NCBI RefSeq assembly: GCF_020639365.1
Contig: NZ_JAINUL010000001.1
Span: 2,717,519-2,781,518 of the forward strand
DNA length: 64,000 bases
Reading direction: 5' to 3'
DNA from: Streptomyces flavotricini
GTDB lineage: Bacteria; Actinomycetota; Actinomycetes; Streptomycetales; Streptomycetaceae
Shown here: piece after piece, positions 57,409-64,000 of the stretch
Position numbering within the stretch: the stretch's first letter is position 1
Layout of the letters: each line of letters begins with the position of its first letter
Notes under the pieces: generated by a model
Told to the model about the DNA's origin: nothing
Databases searched by the model: none
Seen by the model: the letters and a program-made list of their open reading frames with translations, nothing else
Program-made: the position numbers and the translations under genes

Positions 57409-57447
57409 CGAGGCGGGGACCGGCACGATGTGCCGGTCCCCGCCTCG
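57409..57447 (-). terminator. Hairpin terminator after nrdJ
   Basis: CGAGGCGGGGACCGGCAC (57409-57426) pairs perfectly with GTGCCGGTCCCCGCCTCG (57430-57447), an 18-base-pair stem with a 3-base loop, 31 bases beyond the nrdJ stop codon. Confidence 0.87.
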
Positions 57448-57478
57448 TCAGCCGCTCAAGGAGCGGTGTTCAGCCGTG

Positions 57479-60367
57479 TCAGCTGCAGCCGCTGGTCGAG
57501 CCGCAGCCCTCGCAGATGTAGCAGGAGCCGGCGCGCTGCATCTTCGTACCGCAGGAGAAGCACAGCGGGGCGTCGGCGGAGACGCCGAGCTGCATCTCGA
57601 CCAGTTCGGCGTTGGAGTGCGCCGTCTTGGGGGCCTGGACGTCGACGACCGCGACCGGCTTCGGCGCCGACGGGACGGCGGCCAGCGGGGCCGACTGGGC
57701 CAGGGACTCCGTGTCGAGGTCGTCCTCGAGCGGCTCGTACGAGCCGGTGTCCAGGTGACGCTGACGCTCCTCGGCGGTGTGGATGCCGAGCGCCGAGCGG
57801 GTCTCGAAGGGCAGGAAGTCGAGCGCCAGGCGGCGGAAGATGTAGTCGACGATCGACTGCGCCATCCGCACGTCCGGGTCGTCCGTCATGCCGGCCGGCT
57901 CGAAGCGCATGTTCGTGAACTTCGAGACGTACGTCTCCAGCGGGACGCCGTACTGCAGACCGACCGAGACGGCGATCGAGAAGGCGTCCATCATGCCCGC
58001 GAGGGTCGAGCCCTGCTTGGACATCTTCAGGAAGACCTCGCCCAGGCCGTCGTCCGGGTAGGAGTTCGCGGTCATGTAGCCCTCGGCGCCACCGACCGTG
58101 AAGGAGGTGGTGATGCCCGGGCGGCCCTTGGGGAGGCGCTTGCGGACCGGACGGTACTCGATGACCTTCTCGACCGCCGCGCGGATGGTGTCCTCCGCCT
58201 TGGCGGTGACCTCCTCCTTCTCCTCTTCCTTCTTCTTCGCGGAGAGGGGCTGGCCGACCTTGCAGTTGTCGCGGTAGATCGCGAGCGCCTTGACGCCCAT
58301 CTTCCAGGCCTCGAAGTAGATCTCCTCGATCTCCTCGACGGTCGCCGACTCCGGCATGTTGACCGTCTTGGAGATCGCGCCGGAGATCCAGGGCTGGATC
58401 GCGGCCATCATCCGGACGTGGCCCATCGGGGAGATGGAGCGCTCGCCCATGGCGCAGTCGAAGATCGAGTAGTGCTCGGTCTTCAGACCCGGGGCGTCGA
58501 CGACCACGCCGTGCTCGGCGATGTGCGCGACGATCGCCTCGATCTGCTCCTCCTGGTAGCCCAGGCGGCGCAGGGCCTGCGGGACGGTGCCGTTGACGAT
58601 CTGCATCGAGCCGCCGCCGACGAGCTTCTTGAACTTGACCAGGGCCAGGTCCGGCTCGACACCGGTGGTGTCGCAGGACATCGCGAGACCGATGGTGCCG
58701 GTCGGCGCGAGGACGGAGGCCTGGGAGTTGCGGAAGCCGTTCTTCTCGCCGAGGCGCAGGACGTCCTGCCAGGCCTCGGTGGCCGCGGCCCAGATCGAGT
58801 TGTCCAGGTCGTCGGTGCGCGGCGCGACGGCGTTGGCGTCGCTGTGCTGCTTCATGACGCGCTTGTGCGCCTCGGCGTTGCGGGCGTAGCCGTCGTACGG
58901 GCCGACGATGGCGGCCAGCTCGGCGGAGCGCTTGTACGCGGTGCCGGTCATCAGCGAGGTGATCGACGCGGCGAGGGTGCGGCCGCCGTCCGAGTCGTAC
59001 GCGTGGCCGGTCGCCATCAGCAGGGCGCCGAGGTTGGCGTAGCCGATGCCCAGCTGGCGGAAGGCGCGGGTGTTCTCGCCGATCTTCTGCGTCGGGAAGT
59101 CCGCGAAGCAGATGGAGATGTCCATCGCGGTGATGACGAGCTCGACGACCTTGGCGAAGCGCTCGGCGTCGAAGGACTGGTTGCCCTTGCCGTCGTCGTT
59201 CAGGAACTTCATCAGGTTCAGCGAGGCGAGGTTGCAGGACGTGTTGTCCAGGTGCATGTACTCGCTGCACGGGTTCGACGCGGTGATGCGGCCGGACTCG
59301 GGGCAGGTGTGCCAGTTGTTGATCACACCGTCGTACTGGATGCCCGGGTCGGCGCAGGCCCACGCGGCCTCGGCCAGCTTGCGGAAGAGCGCCTTGGCGT
59401 CGACCTTCTCGATGACCTCGCCGGTCATGCGGGCGCGCAGGCCGAACTCGGTGCCGTTCTCGACGGCCGTCATGAACTCGTCGTTCACGCGGACGGAGTT
59501 GTTGGCGTTCTGGTACTGGACGGACGTGATGTCGTCGCCGCCCAGGTCCATGTCGAAGCCCGCGTCGCGCAGGGCGCGGATCTTCTCCTCTTCCTTCACC
59601 TTGGTGGCGATGAAGTCCTCGACGTCCGGGTGGTCCACGTCCAGGACGACCATCTTGGCCGCGCGGCGGGTGGCGCCGCCCGACTTGATCGTTCCGGCGG
59701 ACGCGTCGGCGCCGCGCATGAAGGAGACCGGACCGGAGGCGTTGCCGCCGGAGGAGAGGAGCTCCTTGGAGGAGCGGATGCGGGAGAGGTTCAGGCCGGC
59801 GCCGGAGCCGCCCTTGAAGATCATGCCCTCTTCCTTGTACCAGTCGAGGATCGACTCCATGGAGTCGTCGACGGCGAGGATGAAGCAGGCGGAGACCTGC
59901 TGCGGCTGGGGCGTGCCGACGTTGAACCACACCGGGGAGTTGAAGCTGAAGATCTGGTGCAGGAGGGCGTAGGTCAGCTCGTGCTCGAAGATCTCCGCGT
60001 CGGCGGGGGACGCGAAGTAGTCGTAGTCCTCGCCGGCCTTCGTGTACGTCTTCACGATGCGGTCGATGAGCTGCTTGAGACCGGTCTCGCGCTGCGGGGT
60101 GCCGACGGCCCCGCGGAAGTACTTGCTGGTGACGATGTTGACCGCGTTGACCGACCAGAAGTCGGGGAACTCGACGCCACGCTGCTCGAAGTTCACCGAC
60201 CCGTCGCGCCAGTTGGTCATGACGACGTCACGGCGCTCCCAGCTCACCTCGTCGTACGGGTGTACGCCGGGCGTGGTGTGGATGCGCTCGATCCGAAGGC
60301 CGCTCTTGGCAGTCTTGGTCCCCTTGGCGCGGGAACCTCGTGCCGAGCCGCTCGCCGTCTCTGTCAT
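57479..60367 (-). CDS. nrdJ: Class II (adenosylcobalamin-dependent) ribonucleotide reductase
   Basis: The 962-residue enzyme reduces ribonucleotides with vitamin B12 as radical source and is oxygen independent. Landmarks are FNSPVWFNVG, the catalytic-site segments NPCSEYMHLDNTSCNLASLNL, LAPTGTIGLAMSCDTTGVEPDLAL and a KGRPGITTSF region. The C-terminal tail ends with several CxxC pairs (CFSCGTK, CYICEGCG) that act as the redox-active or zinc-ribbon tail. ATG 60367 has GGGAGGAAG upstream. It lies 132 bases downstream of nrdR on the same strand, the Streptomyces nrdRJ operon. Confidence 0.96.
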   Translation of the reverse strand: MTETASGSARGSRAKGTKTAKSGLRIERIHTTPGVHPYDEVSWERRDVVMTNWRDGSVNFEQRGVEFPDFWSVNAVNIVTSKYFRGAVGTPQRETGLKQLIDRIVKTYTKAGEDYDYFASPADAEIFEHELTYALLHQIFSFNSPVWFNVGTPQPQQVSACFILAVDDSMESILDWYKEEGMIFKGGSGAGLNLSRIRSSKELLSSGGNASGPVSFMRGADASAGTIKSGGATRRAAKMVVLDVDHPDVEDFIATKVKEEEKIRALRDAGFDMDLGGDDITSVQYQNANNSVRVNDEFMTAVENGTEFGLRARMTGEVIEKVDAKALFRKLAEAAWACADPGIQYDGVINNWHTCPESGRITASNPCSEYMHLDNTSCNLASLNLMKFLNDDGKGNQSFDAERFAKVVELVITAMDISICFADFPTQKIGENTRAFRQLGIGYANLGALLMATGHAYDSDGGRTLAASITSLMTGTAYKRSAELAAIVGPYDGYARNAEAHKRVMKQHSDANAVAPRTDDLDNSIWAAATEAWQDVLRLGEKNGFRNSQASVLAPTGTIGLAMSCDTTGVEPDLALVKFKKLVGGGSMQIVNGTVPQALRRLGYQEEQIEAIVAHIAEHGVVVDAPGLKTEHYSIFDCAMGERSISPMGHVRMMAAIQPWISGAISKTVNMPESATVEEIEEIYFEAWKMGVKALAIYRDNCKVGQPLSAKKKEEEKEEVTAKAEDTIRAAVEKVIEYRPVRKRLPKGRPGITTSFTVGGAEGYMTANSYPDDGLGEVFLKMSKQGSTLAGMMDAFSIAVSVGLQYGVPLETYVSKFTNMRFEPAGMTDDPDVRMAQSIVDYIFRRLALDFLPFETRSALGIHTAEERQRHLDTGSYEPLEDDLDTESLAQSAPLAAVPSAPKPVAVVDVQAPKTAHSNAELVEMQLGVSADAPLCFSCGTKMQRAGSCYICEGCGSTSGCS

Positions 60368-60499
60368 GCCGCTTCCTCCCATATGCGGGCAAAAACGCCC
60401 TAAAGTGCCAGCGTTATTCCGCGGCACGGCCTGTCTTGTATCTACGTTTCTTCGCCTGGCTGTCCCGGGCCGCGGCCGCGCTGCGCTGCGGCCGCCCGG

Positions 60500-61012
60500 T
60501 CAGTCGGCGGCGGAGGCGGGCACGGGGACCGGAGCGGTCCCCCCGGTCTCGCACTCTTGGGGGTGAGACCGCGGCACGCGGAGTTCCGCGATGGCGGTCT
60601 CGAAGTCTTCGAGCGTGTCGAACGCCTTGTAAACGGACGCGAACCGCAGGTACGCGACCAGGTCGAGCTCCTGCAACGGGCCGAGTATGGCCAGACCCAC
60701 GTCGTGGGTGGTCAGCTCGGCGCTCCCGGTGGCGCGCACCGCCTCCTCGACCCGCTGGCCGAGCTTGGCGAGGGCGTCCTCGGTGACCGGCCGTCCCTGG
60801 CACGCCTTGCGCACGCCGGAGATGACCTTGGTACGGCTGAAGGGTTCGGTCACCCCGCTGCGCTTGATCACCATCAGCGAGGCCGTCTCCACCGTCGTGA
60901 AGCGACGGGAGCAGTCGGGGCACTGACGGCGCCGGCGGATAGACGTGCCGTCGTCCGTTGTGCGGCTGTCGACGACGCGGCTGTCGGGGTGCCTGCAGAA
61001 GGGGCAGTGCAT
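60500..61012 (-). CDS. nrdR: NrdR, repressor of ribonucleotide reductase genes
   Basis: A 170-residue regulator with an N-terminal zinc ribbon (CPFC at residues 3-6 and CPDC near 31-34) and an ATP-cone domain (about 46-136: [29 protein letters not shown] written in family form). NrdR senses ATP/dATP and represses all nrd operons through paired 16-base boxes. Two box-like sequences lie 134-181 bases upstream, indicating autoregulation with nrdJ. The C-terminal 25 residues are a Pro/Ala tail. Confidence 0.96.
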   Translation of the reverse strand: MHCPFCRHPDSRVVDSRTTDDGTSIRRRRQCPDCSRRFTTVETASLMVIKRSGVTEPFSRTKVISGVRKACQGRPVTEDALAKLGQRVEEAVRATGSAELTTHDVGLAILGPLQELDLVAYLRFASVYKAFDTLEDFETAIAELRVPRSHPQECETGGTAPVPVPASAAD

Positions 61013-61145
61013 GGTTCCCTCACCCTCCCTCTTGGCACGACTGAATCACCCCGCGGGGCCCCTGAACGACCGGGACGGGTCTCGGTCGGGGGCTCGCGAA
61101 GCAGCCACCAGCATATGCGATGCCGAGGGCCTCGGCGGACCGGGG

Positions 61146-61193
61146 ACCACAACTTCTGGGCGGCAGCGCTCATCCAACCACTAGATCTTGGGT
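61146..61193. promoter_or_regulatory. Candidate tandem NrdR boxes
   Basis: ACCACAACTTCTGGGC (61146-61161) and CCACTAGATCTTGGGT (61178-61193) both resemble, on the minus strand, the NrdR box ACACWATATATWGTGT. They are separated centre to centre by 32 bases, about three helical turns, the usual spacing for NrdR box pairs. They precede nrdR. Confidence 0.55.
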
Positions 61194-61403
61194 TGTGGTG
61201 GATTTACTTCGTTCCGCGTGTCGGCGCACACGATGCCCGGACGGAGGCCTTCCCGGTGCCACACTGGGCACAGGACCGGAGGCTGGCGATCCGAGCGGGA
61301 AGGGTACCGTAAACAGCGGATGCCGGACCGAACCCGCATTCGGCGACCCGATCGTCCATACACCCCTTGATGTGCCCAGGTTGGACGATCCCCGATTTTT
61401 CAC

Positions 61404-61419
61404 TCGAACGTGTGTTTGG
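61404..61419 (+). promoter_or_regulatory. LexA (SOS) box upstream of lexA
   Basis: TCGAAC-GTGT-GTTTGG matches the Gram-positive/actinobacterial SOS box TCGAACRNNNGTTCGA with a perfect left half and a weaker right half. It lies 66 bases before the lexA GTG, where autorepression is expected. A CTTTCGAAAG palindrome follows at 61427-61436. Confidence 0.8.
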
Positions 61420-61484
61420 CGCAACCTTTCGAAAGCAACTACCGTTGTCCAGCTAGGGAGAACATTTCGAGAGGGGCCGCCGAC

Positions 61485-62276
61485 GTGACCACCACAGCAG
61501 ACAGTGCCACCATCACTGCCCAGAACCGCTCCCAGAGCCGACTCGAGCCGGTGCATCCCATGAACGACGCAAGTCTGAACCCGGAGCCGGAGCCCGCGCG
61601 CCCCGCGCGCTCGCTGCCGGGCCGACCTCCAGGCATCCGCGCCGACAGCTCCGGGCTCACGGACAGGCAGCGCAGGGTCATCGAGGTCATCCGCGACTCG
61701 GTGCAGCGGCGCGGATACCCGCCGTCGATGCGTGAGATCGGCCAGGCGGTCGGCCTGTCCAGCACGTCGTCGGTGGCCCACCAGCTGATGGCCCTGGAGC
61801 GCAAGGGCTTCCTGCGCCGGGACCCGCACCGCCCCCGGGCGTACGAGGTCCGCGGCTCCGACCAGCCCAGCTCGCAGCCCACGGACACCACCGGCAAGCC
61901 CGCCGCCTCGTACGTGCCCCTGGTCGGCCGGATCGCGGCCGGCGGCCCGATCCTCGCCGAGGAGTCGGTGGAGGACGTGTTCCCGCTCCCCCGGCAGCTC
62001 GTCGGCGACGGCGAGCTCTTCGTCCTCAAGGTCGTCGGTGACTCGATGATCGAGGCCGCGATCTGCGACGGGGACTGGGTCACGGTCCGCCGCCAGCCGG
62101 TCGCGGAGAACGGCGACATCGTCGCCGCGATGCTCGACGGCGAGGCCACGGTCAAGCGCTTCAAGCGCGAGGACGGGCACGTCTGGCTGCTCCCGCACAA
62201 CGCCGCCTACCAGCCGATCCCCGGTGACGAGGCGACCATCCTCGGCAAGGTCGTCGCGGTACTGCGCCGAGTCTGA
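61485..62276 (+). CDS. lexA: LexA, SOS repressor
   Basis: The 263-residue repressor has a disordered N-terminal extension of about 55 residues, a winged helix ([29 protein letters not shown]) and a C-terminal S24 self-cleavage domain. The Ala-Gly cleavage site is in GRIAAGGPI. The catalytic dyad is Ser187 (VVGDSMIE) and Lys224 (ATVKRF), 37 residues apart as expected. GTG 61485 has GAGAGGGG 8 bases upstream and gives the Streptomyces N-terminus [12 protein letters not shown]. It is divergent from nrdR across 472 bases that hold the NrdR and LexA sites. Confidence 0.96.
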   Translation: MTTTADSATITAQNRSQSRLEPVHPMNDASLNPEPEPARPARSLPGRPPGIRADSSGLTDRQRRVIEVIRDSVQRRGYPPSMREIGQAVGLSSTSSVAHQLMALERKGFLRRDPHRPRAYEVRGSDQPSSQPTDTTGKPAASYVPLVGRIAAGGPILAEESVEDVFPLPRQLVGDGELFVLKVVGDSMIEAAICDGDWVTVRRQPVAENGDIVAAMLDGEATVKRFKREDGHVWLLPHNAAYQPIPGDEATILGKVVAVLRRV

Positions 62277-62298
62277 ACCCTCGCCGCTTCCTAGCCAG

Positions 62299-62336
62299 CC
62301 CCCGGGATCCACTGCGCCGGTCCCGGGGGTTGTTTT
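62299..62336 (+). terminator. Intrinsic terminator after lexA
   Basis: CCCCCGGGA (62299-62307) pairs with TCCCGGGGG (62321-62329) and is followed by TTGTTTT, a genuine T-tract. It lies 22 bases after the lexA stop codon, before the convergent helicase gene. Confidence 0.85.
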
Positions 62337-62409
62337 GTGCCCCGGACCGGCGGCGGAACCGCTCGGACTACTGTCGACCAACCCTGCCGACGGGCTACTC
62401 GCCGACGGG

Positions 62410-64000
62410 CTACTTCCCGTCGGCCGTGGCCTTCGCGTCGATCGCGGCCAGGGAGCGGCGGGCCTGGTTGCGGTCCGTGGTGTACCAGAAGTCCGGCAGC
62501 GTGGCCCGCAGGAAGCTCCCGTACCGGGCCGTGGCCAGCCGGGGGTCCAGGACCGCGACGACACCCCGGTCGCCGGAGGCCCGTACGAGCCGGCCCGCGC
62601 CCTGGGCCATCAGCAGCGCGGCATGCGTGGCCGCCACGGCCATGAAGCCGTTGCCCCCGTGCTCCTCGACCGACTTCTGCCGGGCGCTCATCAGCGGATC
62701 GTCCGGGCGGGGGAACGGGATGCGGTCCATCACCACGAGCTGGCAGCTGGGACCGGGCACGTCCACGCCCTGCCAGAGTGACAGCGTCCCGAACAGGCAG
62801 GTCTTCGGGTCTGCCGCGAACGCCTTGATCAGCTCGCCCAGCGTCTCCTCACCCTGGAGCAGGATCGGGTTGTCGAGCCGGCCCCGCAGCTCCTCGGCGG
62901 CGGCCTTGGCCCCCCGCATCGAGGAGAACAGACCGAGCGTGCGGCCGCCCGCGGCCTCGATCAGCTCGGCGAGCTCGTCCATCATGTCGCCCCGGGTGCC
63001 CTCCCGGCCGGGCGTGGCCAGGTGCTTCGCGACGTAGAGGATGCCCTGCTTGGGGTAGTCGAACGGCGAGCCCACGTCCAGGCCCTTCCAGACCGGGGCG
63101 TCCTCCGCCTCGACCCCTTCGGGAGACAGGCCCAGCGAGGCCGCGACCCCGTTGAAGTCGCCACCCAGTTTGAGGGTCGCCGAGGTCAGGACCACCGAGC
63201 GGTCCTCGAACAGCTTCTCGCGCAGCAGCCCGGACACCGACAGCGGGGCGACCCGCAGGGTGGCCCCGAAGCGGTCGTGCCGCTCGTACCAGACGACGTC
63301 GTACTCGGAACCGAGCAGGATCCGCTCGGCCACCCCGTGGACGCTCTCCACCGCGGCCAGGGCCTGCTTGCGGACGGCGTCCTCGTCGTGGACGGACTTG
63401 TCGCGGGTCGCGCCCATCGCGGAGATGACATTGCGCGCGGCGTCCCGCAAGGCCGCCAGCGCGTAACCGAGATCCTCGGGGACCTCCTCCAGCCGGCCCG
63501 GAAGGGCCAGCTCCATGACCCGCTCGAACGATTCGGAGGCGGTCTGGAGCGAGTCCGCCGTCTTCTCGTCGACCAGCTTGGCCGCGCGCTTCACGGCGCG
63601 GTTGACCTGGCCGGGGGTGAGCTCACCGGTGGCCACCCCGGTCACCCGGGAGACCAGCTCGTGCGCCTCGTCCACGATCAGCACCTCGTGCTGCGGCAGT
63701 ACCGGGGCGCCCTCGATGGCGTCGATGGCGAGCAGCGCGTGGTTGGTGACGACCACGTCGGCGAGCTTGGCCCGCTCGCGGGCGGCCTCGGCGAAGCACT
63801 CGGCGCCGTACGCGCACTTCGTCGCACCCAGGCACTCCCGGGAGGAGACGGAGATCTGCGACCAGGCCTTGTCGGAGACGCCGGGCGTCAGGTCGTCCCG
63901 GTCGCCGGTCTCCGTCTCGTCGGCCCAGTCACGCAGGCGCAGCAGGTCCTGGCCCAGCTTGCTGGTGGGGGCCGCGGCCTCGAACTGGTCGAAGAGGCCC
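62410..64000 (-). CDS. DinG/XPD-like ATP-dependent helicase, N-terminus outside the window
   Basis: The frame is open from the stop at 62410 to the right edge, giving about 530 C-terminal residues of a superfamily 2 iron-sulfur helicase. The part seen includes cluster-type cysteines in SRECLGATKCAYGAECF, the NHALL motif, the DEAH box VLIVDEAHEL, and the C-terminal domain with LGLFSSMRGA, LWQGVDVPG and QGAGRLVRASGDRG (motif VI). DinG-type helicases act on R-loops, forks and damaged DNA; the location beside lexA fits a DNA repair role. The Walker A motif and start lie beyond 64000. Confidence 0.9.
   Translation of the reverse strand, partial: GLFDQFEAAAPTSKLGQDLLRLRDWADETETGDRDDLTPGVSDKAWSQISVSSRECLGATKCAYGAECFAEAARERAKLADVVVTNHALLAIDAIEGAPVLPQHEVLIVDEAHELVSRVTGVATGELTPGQVNRAVKRAAKLVDEKTADSLQTASESFERVMELALPGRLEEVPEDLGYALAALRDAARNVISAMGATRDKSVHDEDAVRKQALAAVESVHGVAERILLGSEYDVVWYERHDRFGATLRVAPLSVSGLLREKLFEDRSVVLTSATLKLGGDFNGVAASLGLSPEGVEAEDAPVWKGLDVGSPFDYPKQGILYVAKHLATPGREGTRGDMMDELAELIEAAGGRTLGLFSSMRGAKAAAEELRGRLDNPILLQGEETLGELIKAFAADPKTCLFGTLSLWQGVDVPGPSCQLVVMDRIPFPRPDDPLMSARQKSVEEHGGNGFMAVAATHAALLMAQGAGRLVRASGDRGVVAVLDPRLATARYGSFLRATLPDFWYTTDRNQARRSLAAIDAKATADGK

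Noticed and set aside
56531..60403. A 1,290-codon open frame on the plus strand opposite nrdJ, and similar long antisense frames opposite other genes (for example 4578-7490, 2136-4160)
   Set aside because: High GC with strong third-position bias leaves antisense frames open. Their residues are low-complexity Arg/Gly/Val/Asp strings and the opposite strand encodes clear conserved proteins.

Overview
The window is about 64 kb of very GC-rich DNA with the marks of a Streptomyces chromosome core. The principal sigma factor hrdB lies beside the sporulation regulator whiH. Both topoisomerase IV genes, class II ribonucleotide reductase with nrdR, lexA, the HPr gene ptsH with a DasR-type operator, a c-di-AMP (ydaO-type) riboswitch and the C-terminus of sepH are also present. 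Start codons are often GTG and several neighbouring genes overlap by 1-4 bases. From memory, the order resembles the S. coelicolor stretch that runs from sepH down through hrdB/whiH to lexA, read in the opposite numbering direction. No tRNA, rRNA, CRISPR array, transposase or phage gene was seen.

Layout. 1-8 kb: sepH tail, rhodanese, VOC protein, a DUF5998/phosphodiesterase/thymidine kinase operon, a GNAT-acyl-CoA synthetase protein acetyltransferase and ptsH. 8-13 kb: GntR regulator, riboswitch-controlled M23 peptidase and an active/inactive M16 peptidase pair. 13-21 kb: parC, an Mrr-nuclease/TerD fusion, a CobW GTPase and two divergent citrate synthase paralogues, one with an N-terminal helix-turn-helix. 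21.5-26.8 kb: an alpha-glucan uptake and hydrolysis locus (GH13, two ABC permeases, a binding protein, a secreted glucanase) in which every gene except the LacI regulator is broken by internal deletions or frameshifts. 27-31.5 kb: CitA/CitB-type two-component system and an acetate-type symporter pair. 31.5-38.5 kb: parE, a small zinc protein, a secreted trypsin, hrdB and whiH. 38.5-47.1 kb: fused ABC transporter, NrtR-type Nudix regulator, glucosidase-like protein, DUF4192 protein and RecQ with a phosphoribosyltransferase-like tail. 47.4-57.3 kb: two uncharacterised proteins, rnhB, a TetR/MFS efflux pair with twin operators, DUF4173 membrane protein, ADP-ribosylglycohydrolase, phosphatase, DUF4937 protein and arylamine N-acetyltransferase. 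57.4-64 kb: nrdJ, nrdR, lexA and a DinG-like helicase that runs off the right edge.

How the parts work together. Much of the window serves DNA supply and integrity: thymidine kinase, NrdJ/NrdR, topoisomerase IV, RNase HII, RecQ, LexA and DinG. Cell division, sigma factor and sporulation genes (sepH, hrdB, whiH) are interleaved with them. Carbon sensing appears as HPr under a DasR operator, the citrate synthases, the symporter with its kinase, and the eroded alpha-glucan operon. Regulatory sites readable in the sequence are a dre site, a ydaO riboswitch, a LexA box, tandem NrdR-like boxes, twin TetR operators, LacI-type palindromes, a WhiG-like promoter and about a dozen hairpin terminators.
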